A DNA stretch of 64,000 nucleotides from a gamma proteobacterium symbiont of Ctena orbiculata (GTDB lineage: Bacteria > Pseudomonadota > Gammaproteobacteria > Chromatiales > Chromatiaceae), in contig QBVC01000030.1 of the NCBI GenBank assembly GCA_003058495.1, positions 1 to 64,000 on the forward strand, in the 5' to 3' direction. Positions 1 to 8,150 of this stretch are shown here, one piece after another. The stretch's first letter is position 1, and every line of letters starts with the position of its first letter. Made by a program: the position numbers and the translations under genes. The notes beneath the pieces are model-generated. The model worked only from the letters and a program-made list of their open reading frames with translations. It did not search any database and was not told the DNA's origin.

Positions 1-2
1 CA

Positions 3-2414
3 CTGCTGGTCTACTACCAGGACGCCCAGGGCAACAAGTGCGAGATTATCGGCGAGGACGGCCTGATAAGCAATGCCTCGATTCGCCATGTCCACGAGAA
101 CTGTCGTCCGATTGGCACCTTCATCATCGGCGATTTCAGCAACGAGCTCAAGGACCACCACCTGGAGTGGATCGCCTCCGCAAAGGCGATCATGGCGGAT
201 TACCAGGCCCGTTACGGCGACCGGGTAGAGTTCATGATCTCCGGAGAGCCCTATTTTCTCGCCTCCATGGTCGAGGAGCTGTGGGACAAGGCCTGGCTCA
301 TAGGGGTCTCGCTGCTGATCATTCTATTGGTGCTCTGGTACGAATTCCGCCATTGGAGCTGTGCTGTTCTGCCCCTGCTGGGGGTCGGCATGACCATCAT
401 CCTGACCCTGGGCCTGATGGGTTACACCCAGTTCAGGCTGACCACGATGATGGCCCTGACCCCGATGCTGCTGCTGGCGATCGGCATCGGCCACTCGATG
501 CAGATCACCCGGCGCTATATGCAGGAGCTGCAAAAGAGCGGTGATCACGAACAGGCCGCCTTTACCTCAATCCGCCATACGGTGGTGCCGGCCGCGCTCT
601 CCATCGGCACCGATCTCCACGGTTTCTTCGCCATCTCGTTCATCGACATCTCGTTTTACAAGGCCTATGCCTATTTCGGGATTTTCGGCATGTCGACCCT
701 GATTCTCACCACCACCACACTGATTCCCCTGCTGATGATCAGCCTGCCGCCCAAGCTGCATAACAGGGAGTTCGAACGGGGCTGGGAATTGGGATTGGCC
801 AAGGGGGTGACCCGGCTGCTCACCGGCCCGTTGAAATGGCTGCCGGTGCTGACGGTGATCGGGGTCTGGCTGCTCTCCGCCCATCTCACCGAACTCGACA
901 GCGGCTTTGGCGCACTGCTCGCCGGCGAGGAGGGTCGCAGCAATCCGGAGGTGGCGCGCATCCAGGACGAGTTCGACATCATGCCCGGCGTGGAGAAGGG
1001 TATCCACTATCCCAGGGCGGCCTACAAGGACCACTATCTGTTGGGAGAGCTGCTCACCGGCAACGGCGAGGTCAAGGCGATAGCCGATCTCGAGACCCTG
1101 TCGAGCATGATGCCCGGAGTGATAACGGCGAACCTGGTGATTCGCTCCAATGCAGGCACCCTGCCGCCCTGCGGCATGGATGCCTGGAACGAGGCGGGGG
1201 AGCGCCTGCTGGGCGCGGATAGCTGCTACGATGCCCTGGAGGATCCGCCCCAGGGTGTCTTCAACCGGGCCGATGTGCTCGACGCCCTCTCCCGCTTCGA
1301 GGATTGGCTTCGCGGACACCCCAACATCGGTTACACCGCATCCTATGTGCAGTTCGTCAAAACCCTCAACATGATGCTCAATGCCCCGCAAGGCGAGGCG
1401 CCGCTGGCGCATATGAATCTCTACGCCATCCCCACCCTCGAGCATATGCGCAAAAACGCCTACGCCTATCGGCTCCCCGGCGAAGGTGAGCACTATCCGG
1501 ATCCCGACGAGACGGTGCAGCTCTATAACGGCATGCTGGCAACCAGCGCGGAGGCGGGAGAGCTGGAGGCCTTCATCAATACCCGCAGCTGGGACGAGGG
1601 GATCATCGCCGGCTTCGTCAACACCATGGATCCGCAACAGACCCACCAGACCATCCTCGACATTCAACACTACCTGCAGCGCCATGCGGATGATCCCGGT
1701 ATGGCGCTGCTTCGGGTCGGTGTGGAGGCGGGGGAGCAGATCACCATCCCCGCCAAGGGGGAGCGGCCGGCGCAAACCATCGTCACCGGGGAGACCATCC
1801 CGGGGAGGGCCGCAATCGGGGGGTTCCTGGGGGTCACCGAGGCGACCCGGGATGTCGCCTTCAAGGAGTGGCTGAATGCGCCGGTGGCCACATCCCTGAC
1901 CGTCTTTCTGATGACCCTGATCATGTTTCGCTCCTGGATGATCGCCAGTATCCTGATCAGTCTCTGCTTCATCACCCTGATGACCCAATACGGTCTCGGC
2001 GCCTATATGAGCGCCATTGGCGAGTGGTCCGCCAACCTGGCCTTCCATGTCCAGGTGGCGCTCAGCATCGCGATGGGACTGGGTGTCGACTACGGCGTCT
2101 ACATGGTCTCCCGCCTGCGCGAGGAGATGATCGCCTCGGGCGAGGATTGGCGCAGGGCCCTCGAGACCACCCTGGAGACCACCGGTTCGGCGATCATCAT
2201 CTCCATGCTGGTGCTGCTGGGCAGTTTCATCCCGCTGATGAACACCGAGCTGGCCAACCTCTGGTCGGTCAGCCTCTATATCTCGGAGGCCCTGATCATG
2301 GACGTCTTCATCGCCCTGCTGGTGCTGCCGCTGATGGTCTACTGGCTGCGGCCGCGGTTTGTCTTTTCTGCTGGTTCTGATAGGGGGCATCAGTCCGCAA
2401 ATGAACGCGAATGA
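3..2414 (+). CDS. RND superfamily (MMPL/HAE3-like) exporter permease, 5'-truncated by the window
   Basis: The reading frame is open from the first complete codon, so the start lies outside the window; 803 residues are visible. The layout is that of RND permeases: a block of helices, a periplasmic domain of about 300 residues, then a second helix block. The second block carries GLGVDYGVYMVSRLREEM, the usual GxGVDY-type signature with an acidic residue in the membrane. The equivalent place in the first block reads GIGHSMQITRRY, with His instead of Asp. The last codons (about SANERE) lie inside an inverted repeat, so the native C-terminus was probably altered. By family it is a proton-driven inner-membrane exporter, perhaps of lipids or hydrophobic compounds; the substrate cannot be told. 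No partner subunit is visible downstream. Confidence 0.8.
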   Translation: MLVYYQDAQGNKCEIIGEDGLISNASIRHVHENCRPIGTFIIGDFSNELKDHHLEWIASAKAIMADYQARYGDRVEFMISGEPYFLASMVEELWDKAWLIGVSLLIILLVLWYEFRHWSCAVLPLLGVGMTIILTLGLMGYTQFRLTTMMALTPMLLLAIGIGHSMQITRRYMQELQKSGDHEQAAFTSIRHTVVPAALSIGTDLHGFFAISFIDISFYKAYAYFGIFGMSTLILTTTTLIPLLMISLPPKLHNREFERGWELGLAKGVTRLLTGPLKWLPVLTVIGVWLLSAHLTELDSGFGALLAGEEGRSNPEVARIQDEFDIMPGVEKGIHYPRAAYKDHYLLGELLTGNGEVKAIADLETLSSMMPGVITANLVIRSNAGTLPPCGMDAWNEAGERLLGADSCYDALEDPPQGVFNRADVLDALSRFEDWLRGHPNIGYTASYVQFVKTLNMMLNAPQGEAPLAHMNLYAIPTLEHMRKNAYAYRLPGEGEHYPDPDETVQLYNGMLATSAEAGELEAFINTRSWDEGIIAGFVNTMDPQQTHQTILDIQHYLQRHADDPGMALLRVGVEAGEQITIPAKGERPAQTIVTGETIPGRAAIGGFLGVTEATRDVAFKEWLNAPVATSLTVFLMTLIMFRSWMIASILISLCFITLMTQYGLGAYMSAIGEWSANLAFHVQVALSIAMGLGVDYGVYMVSRLREEMIASGEDWRRALETTLETTGSAIIISMLVLLGSFIPLMNTELANLWSVSLYISEALIMDVFIALLVLPLMVYWLRPRFVFSAGSDRGHQSANERE

Positions 2415-2610
2415 ACGCAAATGTGACATCTCGTTTCCACGCTGGCGCGTGGGAACGAGTGAATATATACGGAAGGCTAAAACAGCATCCGACGACTATT
2501 GGGCCACCTTGGCACTATCAATCCACGGAGTGTCCCTCTGTCGTGGAAATACCTGAGTCAATGAGCATTTCTTTTTTTTATTTGCGTTTATTCGCGTTCA
2601 TTTGCGGACT
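2392..2610. repeat. Short inverted-repeat element (MITE/REP-like), 219 bp
   Basis: Two 31-nt arms, 2392-2422 and 2580-2610, are reverse complements with one mismatch. Each arm is itself built of near-repeats of AATGAACGC / GCGTTCATT. Inside lie further palindromes (2430-2459 and 2522-2547) and no open frame of note. The left arm overlaps the end of the RND permease gene and supplies its stop codon. A non-autonomous mobile or palindromic repeat is the likeliest reading. No target-site duplication is evident. Confidence 0.7.
2430..2459. repeat. REP-like palindrome inside the 2392-2610 element
   Basis: Arms CTCGTTTCCACGC and GCGTGGGAACGAG pair with a single mismatch around a 4-nt loop. Similar CGTTCCCACGC...GCGTGGGAACG palindromes are widespread in gammaproteobacterial intergenic DNA. 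There is no T-run, so it is not an obvious terminator. Confidence 0.6.
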
Positions 2611-2646
2611 ACAACAACCATCCGGGGCCATGGCAATTGATAGGGA

Positions 2647-3564
2647 CTAATCCCGATTCTTCTTCGCACGGGGGTGGGCCTTGTCGTAGACCTCTGCCAG
2701 GTGTTGGAAATCGAGGTGGGTGTAGATCTGGGTGGTGCTGATGTTGGCGTGCCCCAGCAGCTCCTGGACGGCGCGCAGGTCGCCGGATGATTCCAGCAGG
2801 TGGCTGGCGAAGGAGTGACGCAGCAGATGGGGATGGACATTGCGGGGTGTGCCCTGGGCGATCGACCAGTCGTGCAGTTGACGCTGCACGATGCTGCGGC
2901 TGATGCGCCTGCCACGCACGCCGACGAACAGTGCCTGCTCATCGTCCGCGGCCATACCCGGTCTTACCCTCAGCCACTGCTCCAGGGCCCGTTTGGCGAG
3001 TCTGCCGACGGGGAGGCGCCGGGTTTTCGCGCCCTTGCCGGTGACTTCGACCAGTTGTTCATTGAGGTCGAGATCGAGCAGGTTGAGATCGACCAGTTCC
3101 GCCAGGCGCAGTCCGGATGAGTAGAGGAGCTCCATGATCGCGCGGTCGCGAAGCGCCACCGGCGAGTCGTCGTCGATCTCCAGCAGGCGGCCGATCTGAT
3201 CCGGATCGAGGGTGACCGGCAGTTTTCGCCGCACCTTCGGCGCCCGCACGCCGAGGGCCGGGTTGGACTCGAGCTGCTGCTCCCGAATCAGAAAATTGAA
3301 CAGTCCGCGCAGGCTGGAGAGTTCCCTGTGCAGACTCTTCGCGGCCAGACCCTTGCGGTGACGGCTGGCGATGTAGTGTCTTACCTGGTGTTGAGTGATC
3401 TGTCGCCAACCCGCCAGCTGCTGATCCTCAAGCCAGGCCAAGGCGGCATCGAGATCATGCCGGTAGCTCTCCAGGGTACGCGGCGAGAGGCGCCGCTCAT
3501 GGCGCAGGTGGTCGATGTACCGCGCTATCCACTCGGCTGGCGGCAGGCTGCTGGGAGCGGCCAT
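2647..3564 (-). CDS. xerC: Tyrosine recombinase XerC
   Basis: 305 residues, the usual XerC length. The N-terminal SAM-like core-binding domain spans about residues 8-95 and the catalytic domain about 115-295. All catalytic residues are visible: Arg153 (SSGLRLAEL), Lys177 (GKGAKTRRLP), His246 and Arg249 (HPHLLRHSF), His272 (LLGHANISTT) and nucleophile Tyr281 (IYTHLD). With XerD it resolves chromosome dimers at dif during division. It is last in the lptM-dapF-DUF484-xerC operon; its ATG lies 5 bp after the DUF484 stop, as in many gammaproteobacteria. The HAD hydrolase gene (yigB) that often follows in enterobacteria is absent here, replaced by the inverted-repeat element. No xerD or dif is seen in the window. 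Confidence 0.95.
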   Translation of the reverse strand: MAAPSSLPPAEWIARYIDHLRHERRLSPRTLESYRHDLDAALAWLEDQQLAGWRQITQHQVRHYIASRHRKGLAAKSLHRELSSLRGLFNFLIREQQLESNPALGVRAPKVRRKLPVTLDPDQIGRLLEIDDDSPVALRDRAIMELLYSSGLRLAELVDLNLLDLDLNEQLVEVTGKGAKTRRLPVGRLAKRALEQWLRVRPGMAADDEQALFVGVRGRRISRSIVQRQLHDWSIAQGTPRNVHPHLLRHSFASHLLESSGDLRAVQELLGHANISTTQIYTHLDFQHLAEVYDKAHPRAKKNRD

Positions 3565-3569
3565 GGCTC

Positions 3570-4265
3570 CTATATGCCTGGGAGGGATACGGCCTGCAGG
3601 GTGCGGCTGATGACCTCGCCCAGCCGGGTGAGGAACTCCGTGCCCTGGTGGGGGGCGAAGCGGTCGGCGTCGCAGCTGCCGATGGCAAGCAGGCCGAGTA
3701 CCCCCTCGCTCTTCAGCGGTATCAGTGCGGTCGAGGCGATTCGATCGCCCTCGGTGCCGAATATATAGTCCAGTTGAGCCTGTTCGAGACGGCCGCAGAT
3801 CGGCTGATTCTGGCTGAAGAACTGCTCGAAGGTGGCGGCCTGGCCGCTCAGGGTCTCGTCAAGATGGTCGTCGATATGGCTGGAGGAGAAGAGCCTCAGC
3901 TCAACGGCGTCGGCCTTGAAATCGTCATGCAGCTCATCTTCCAGCGCGTTCAGCACCTCCTCGAAGGTCGCGGCATCGATCAGTTCGAGGGTCAGGCGGT
4001 GCATGCGCTCCTGGAGTATCTCGTTGCTGCGGGCCACCTGCAGCAGTTCCGAGAGCTGCTGCTGCGATTCCTGGAGCTGCCTGCGCAGGGTCTCCACCTG
4101 GCGTTCGATCAGCGACACAGCGGTACCGCTTTCGTGGGGTATCTCTATCTTTCCAAGCAGTTCAGGGCGGTTGGCGAAGAATTCCGGGTGCAGATCGAGA
4201 AATTCTGCGACCTGCCCTTCGAACTCGTCAATTTGCGTCGTTTTTGAGGGTGCTTTCTGTTTCAT
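3570..4265 (-). CDS. DUF484 family protein (GAF-like), dapF-xerC linked
   Basis: 231 residues from the ATG that overlaps the dapF stop as ATGA; a longer in-frame extension upstream would lie inside dapF and is rejected. The N-terminal part (about residues 10-45) holds the conserved DUF484 pattern VAEFLDLHPEFFANRPELL. A helical, probably coiled-coil stretch follows (about 55-90, rich in Gln, Leu and Arg), then a GAF-like domain ending in GLLAIGSCDADRFAPHQGTE. Function is unknown. The family sits between dapF and xerC in many gammaproteobacteria. No catalytic motif is visible. Confidence 0.9.
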   Translation of the reverse strand: MKQKAPSKTTQIDEFEGQVAEFLDLHPEFFANRPELLGKIEIPHESGTAVSLIERQVETLRRQLQESQQQLSELLQVARSNEILQERMHRLTLELIDAATFEEVLNALEDELHDDFKADAVELRLFSSSHIDDHLDETLSGQAATFEQFFSQNQPICGRLEQAQLDYIFGTEGDRIASTALIPLKSEGVLGLLAIGSCDADRFAPHQGTEFLTRLGEVISRTLQAVSLPGI

Positions 4266-5092
4266 AGATCGATGGTTCCTTCGTACACGGTCTCTGCGGG
4301 ACCTTCGATGAGTACGGATTGGCCTTCTGAGCGCCACTTTACCATAAGATCGCCGCCAAGTAGGTGTGCAATGACCTCTTCACCGAGCAGGCCGAGGCGT
4401 CGACCGGCGACCACTGCCGCGCAGGCACCGGAGCCGCAGGCCAGGGTTTCGCCCGCGCCGCGCTCGTAGACGCGCAGGCGAATTTCGGAGGGCCCGATGA
4501 TCTGCATGAAGCCCGCATTGGTGCGCTGGGGAAATCGAGGGTGATTTTCTATTATCGGCCCCAGTCTCGCCACCTCCGCCCGGTCGACGCTGGGAACCAC
4601 CATCACGGCATGGGGATTTCCCATCGATAGTACCGAGAACAGGCGCTGTTGGCCGTCCACCTCCAACGGGTAGCTGTCGGCTTGCTGTTCCGCCACAAAG
4701 GGAATGGAGGCCGGATCGAAGACGGGAATCCCCATATCGACTTCTACCCTGCCGTTAGCAGCAAGCCTGAGGGTGATCTTGCCCGCAACAGTTCCCACCG
4801 GTATTTCGCTTTTACTGCTCAGTCCCTTCTCTGTCACGTATCGAGCAAAGCATCGGGCGCCGTTGCCGCAGGCCTCCACTTCCGAGCCGTCGGCATTGAA
4901 GATACGATAGTGGAAATCGGTATCGTCGGAGCGTGGGGATTCGATGAGTAGAACCTGGTCGCAACCGACGCCGAAGTGTCTGTCCGCCAGTTTTGTCACT
5001 GTCGCTGTTGATAGATCGACAGACTGGCTGATGGCGTCGATAACCACGAAGTCATTGCCAAGCCCCTGCATCTTTGTGAAATGGAGCCTCAT
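4262..5092 (-). CDS. dapF: Diaminopimelate epimerase
   Basis: 276 residues from the ATG at 5092; the preceding in-frame TTG is less likely. It interconverts LL- and meso-diaminopimelate in the lysine and peptidoglycan pathway, in the cytoplasm. Both catalytic cysteines are present: Cys75 in EACGNGARC and Cys219 in LACGSGACAA, one in each half of the pseudo-symmetric fold. The N-terminal KMQGLGNDFVVID and the GCDQ motif are typical. The start shares one base with the lptM stop (TGATG) and the stop overlaps the DUF484 start, so translation of the operon is probably coupled. Confidence 0.97.
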   Translation of the reverse strand: MRLHFTKMQGLGNDFVVIDAISQSVDLSTATVTKLADRHFGVGCDQVLLIESPRSDDTDFHYRIFNADGSEVEACGNGARCFARYVTEKGLSSKSEIPVGTVAGKITLRLAANGRVEVDMGIPVFDPASIPFVAEQQADSYPLEVDGQQRLFSVLSMGNPHAVMVVPSVDRAEVARLGPIIENHPRFPQRTNAGFMQIIGPSEIRLRVYERGAGETLACGSGACAAVVAGRRLGLLGEEVIAHLLGGDLMVKWRSEGQSVLIEGPAETVYEGTIDL

Positions 5093-5223
5093 CAATCCTT
5101 AACTTCCGACTGATTTTCCGGCTGATCGCTATCAGGCATGAAGAGCGGTCCCTTCTGGCCGCATGCAGAGACGAGCAAAGGTAGCGCCAACAATAGAATT
5201 CTGATTTGCAACCGTAATGGCAC
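5092..5223 (-). CDS. lptM: LptM (YifL-type) small lipoprotein
   Basis: A 43-codon gene with a GTG start at 5223, preceded by GGGAGAG at normal distance. The product has a short basic start (PLRLQIRI), a hydrophobic stretch, a lipobox LVSAC with Cys21, then GQKGPLFMP, the hallmark of this family, and an acidic tail. In Escherichia coli LptM binds the LptD-LptE translocon and helps its oxidative maturation. It is the first gene of the dapF operon, as in enterobacteria (yifL-dapF). lptE lies about 41 kb away in this window. Confidence 0.88.
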   Translation of the reverse strand: MPLRLQIRILLLALPLLVSACGQKGPLFMPDSDQPENQSEVKD

Positions 5224-5600
5224 CGGTTCTCTCCCGTTGATTGTGTCTCAGACGCTGCCGGCCTAGCATACATCAATTGACGGCGCCGGGGCATGCATGC
5301 AAGCAATGGGATTTTTACTATCCCGGATATTCCGCCGAGGGCCTAGGTGATAATGGCGAGCCCAACCGCTACAATAAGCGCCGTCGTTGGGGGCCGTGAG
5401 CGCTGGGTTTTCATCTTCCCCATGTTTGTTTACCGATGGTGCAGAAGGAGAGCAAGAATGGCCAGGATGGCGGGGATCGAGACGCTTGTGGGGGAGTACT
5501 GCTTGTTTGCTGAATCCGGTTTCAAGGCAAGGGATTGTTGCATGCTGGCTCGCGATGGGGTGGTATTGAAACCAGTTCTCGTTTGGGAGCTGGTTTGTCG
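5224..5600. other. Intergenic region between divergent lptM operon and YfhO-like gene
   Basis: A 377-bp divergent spacer. Open frames here lack recognisable protein features and I reject them. Just before the plus-strand gene there is an inverted repeat, AAACCAG (5569-5575) and CTGGTTT (5590-5596), which encloses a GGGAG that could be the ribosome binding site of the 5601 gene. No convincing sigma-70 promoter could be assigned to either strand. Confidence 0.4.
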
Positions 5601-8150
5601 ATGAACGCAGCCTCCGCACCCCTATCCCCGTTCGCCCAGGGTGCCGCATCCTTGCTGATGCTGGTATTGATTGCGGTCATCATGCTGGGCGCGAATCCGC
5701 TGGCCGGTGAAACCATTGCGCCGTTCGATTTTCTGGTGCAGTTTCCGGGTTGGAAAAACAGCGGGATCGAAAGCCCGGTGAAGCACCGCAAGCACTCGGA
5801 TATCCTCGATGCCAAGCTGCCGTCCTGGCGCTACGCCCGGGAAAAGCTGCGCCAGGGAGAGCTGCCGATATGGAATCCCCACGTGCTGGGCGGAAACCCG
5901 CTGTTACTATTGAGTATCCGTTCAATTTTAACCCCTGCGTTTGCCGCCTATGCCTTGTCTGATAGCGAGGCTGCCGGATTGTATGCCGCGGCATTGGTCA
6001 ATCTGCTGGTCGTCTCTTTCGGGAGTTATCTGCTTTTTTTCAGCTTGACAGGGAATCGTCTCGCCGCCCTGTTGGGTGCGGTCGCCTTCAGCTATTCCGG
6101 CTTCAATACCGCTTGGTTTCTTTGGCAGCATGTGAATACCAGTGTCTGGATCCCCTGGGTGCTCTTGTTTGCGGTGCGTATCGCGCAGACAGGCGATGCC
6201 AGGCATGTTCCCTGGCTGGCCATCGCATCGACAATGCTGATTCTGGGTGGATTTCCAACCGTGACCGTCTATGGCTATATGGCCCTGCTGCTGCTGTTTA
6301 TCAGTTGGGCGCTGTTTTCGCGCAGCCCGTATCGGTTGGTTTTGACAAGAGGGGCACTGGGGGTGGCCGGAATACTCCTGTCATTCATGATCTCCATGCT
6401 GATTCTCTACTGCCTGGACGAGTCCTTGGGGCGTATCGATCTGAGTCATCGCCGGGGGGGCAGTACCTTTAAAGAGGCCAAGGATCTGCTGCTCTACATT
6501 CAGCCGTTCAGGGAGGGTCCGTTGACCCTGGGCAGGACGGCCTATGTGGGGCTGATCCCGCTGATACTCTTTCTCCCGGCTTTATGGCTCACCTGGAGGA
6601 GTCGCCTGGATTGGAAATATGTCTGGGGATTGTCGCTGGTTGTGGCGATTGCGCCTTTGGCCTTCGCCTGGATTCCGATGGATTACATCCGCCAGATCCC
6701 TTTGATTGGCACCAGTATGATCAACAGGCTGCATCTGATCATCGGGCTTGGCTTGTCTCTGCTCTCCGTCCTGGTCCTCTCTGCCGCTTATCGGCGATTC
6801 GGAAGGAATGCCACGACCTGGGCCAGTTTGGTTTTATTGCTGCTGCTGGCGGTACAGGTGGTTGACCAGCGCCGGGTTTTTCAGTCCCTGGTTGGCCATG
6901 TAAAGGGCGAAACGATCTATCCGCGTACGGCCACGATCGATTATGTCAGGGATAACATAGCGCCGCTGCAAAACGTCATAGCCGACCGGGGTTATCTCCT
7001 GTCAGGGGTGGTTTCGGCCTACGGTCTTTCCGAGTGGTTCGCTCATGGTTTTCATTCGCCGGCGGAAAAGCGGCTGCTCAAGGGGGCCGTCACCAAGCCA
7101 TTTCTGACCCCTACCGCTTCGGCCTTTTTGTGCAGACAGGTCAATTTCGCGAATGCGCGGTTGTTGGCTTATCTGGGTGTCAGGTATGTGCTCTGTGCGG
7201 ATGAGTCGAAATATCGCGCGGCAGTTGAGCGAAAGCCAGTATTTGATACGATTGAGCCGAGTCCCGGGGAGGCTGGCGGAGTGAGTTTGACCGGGGAGAG
7301 GATTGCTCAACTCTTCGAACTGCACCACCAGGTCTCGTTTGATGAACTGGATCTGGCCTTGCAAACGGTCAATGCGGAAAACATGCCTGGTGTCAGGCTG
7401 AAGCTGTGGATGGATTCGGTAGCGCTGACCGAGTCGGCGCCCTGCGCCCTGCAGGCAGAACCGGATGGAGCCTATTTGCGATGTGAATTCCCCGACCGGG
7501 TAATGCTTGACAAGGGACGCTATGAGATGGAGCTCATGGTCGAGGGAGACAATGCGTCTTCCTCACTGGTGGCGGTGGTTTACCCCTCTGATTCCCCGCT
7601 GTTTCGGCTGCAAGTGGGAAAATCGTCGAGGGAAAGCGTGCTCGGCTGGCGTGGAAACAAGCGGACTGGTAGCCATGTCTATCTGGCCGTGTTGAGCGGT
7701 GAGGTCGATTCATATACTGTGCACGAGGTGGAACCTGGGGTGGTTCTGGTGGAAAACAGACTCGTCGGTGGGAGTGCCTATTTCGTCGCATCCCTCGGTA
7801 GTATGACAGCCCCCCGCTACGATCAGGTGAAGCTGCGTGAATACAGCGATACCTCGATGCGGTTTGATTACCTTGGGGATAGACCCGGATGGGTTGTGAT
7901 GCCCGTCAGGATGTATCCCGGCTGGTCATGCCTGGTTAACGGAAAAAAGGTAGAGCCGGCGCTGTTCAAAGGAGTGATGCCGGCGGTGCCGGTAAGTGGT
8001 AACGGCACTGTTGATTTTGTATATTCGCCGACCCACTACTCAGTGTATGCGGCGGTTTCCGTGCTCGGAGTACTGCTTTGTTTGTTATTTCTGTTCAAGG
8101 CGCAGTCGATTAACCGATGGTTAGCGAATTATTTAAAAGCCGATCGATGA
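5601..8150 (+). CDS. YfhO-like polytopic membrane protein (putative GT-C type)
   Basis: 849 residues from the ATG at 5601; an in-frame extension to 5535 adds unlikely non-hydrophobic residues. A first helix (LLMLVLIAVIMLGANPL) is followed by a loop with PFDFLVQFPGW and then about a dozen helices, with GNPLLLLSIRSILTP and SYSGFNTAWFLWQHVNTSVW. The C-terminal third is a soluble, beta-rich domain with a final helix (VYAAVSVLGVLLCLLFLF). This is the architecture of the bacterial membrane protein YfhO family, thought to be lipid-linked-sugar glycosyltransferases. The stop overlaps the next start as ATGA, so the two are a translational pair. The acceptor is unknown; the nearby polysaccharide genes suggest cell-envelope glycan modification. 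Confidence 0.72.
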   Translation: MNAASAPLSPFAQGAASLLMLVLIAVIMLGANPLAGETIAPFDFLVQFPGWKNSGIESPVKHRKHSDILDAKLPSWRYAREKLRQGELPIWNPHVLGGNPLLLLSIRSILTPAFAAYALSDSEAAGLYAAALVNLLVVSFGSYLLFFSLTGNRLAALLGAVAFSYSGFNTAWFLWQHVNTSVWIPWVLLFAVRIAQTGDARHVPWLAIASTMLILGGFPTVTVYGYMALLLLFISWALFSRSPYRLVLTRGALGVAGILLSFMISMLILYCLDESLGRIDLSHRRGGSTFKEAKDLLLYIQPFREGPLTLGRTAYVGLIPLILFLPALWLTWRSRLDWKYVWGLSLVVAIAPLAFAWIPMDYIRQIPLIGTSMINRLHLIIGLGLSLLSVLVLSAAYRRFGRNATTWASLVLLLLLAVQVVDQRRVFQSLVGHVKGETIYPRTATIDYVRDNIAPLQNVIADRGYLLSGVVSAYGLSEWFAHGFHSPAEKRLLKGAVTKPFLTPTASAFLCRQVNFANARLLAYLGVRYVLCADESKYRAAVERKPVFDTIEPSPGEAGGVSLTGERIAQLFELHHQVSFDELDLALQTVNAENMPGVRLKLWMDSVALTESAPCALQAEPDGAYLRCEFPDRVMLDKGRYEMELMVEGDNASSSLVAVVYPSDSPLFRLQVGKSSRESVLGWRGNKRTGSHVYLAVLSGEVDSYTVHEVEPGVVLVENRLVGGSAYFVASLGSMTAPRYDQVKLREYSDTSMRFDYLGDRPGWVVMPVRMYPGWSCLVNGKKVEPALFKGVMPAVPVSGNGTVDFVYSPTHYSVYAAVSVLGVLLCLLFLFKAQSINRWLANYLKADR

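Noticed and set aside
567..2429. Long minus-strand open frame of about 620 codons opposite the RND permease
   Set aside because: It is a GC-rich shadow of the permease gene: rich in His, Gln, Gly and Asp, no domain, no ribosome binding site.
5263..5649. Minus-strand open frame of 128 codons in the lptM-YfhO spacer
   Set aside because: No hydrophobic core or domain, no ribosome binding site, and it runs into the YfhO-like gene.
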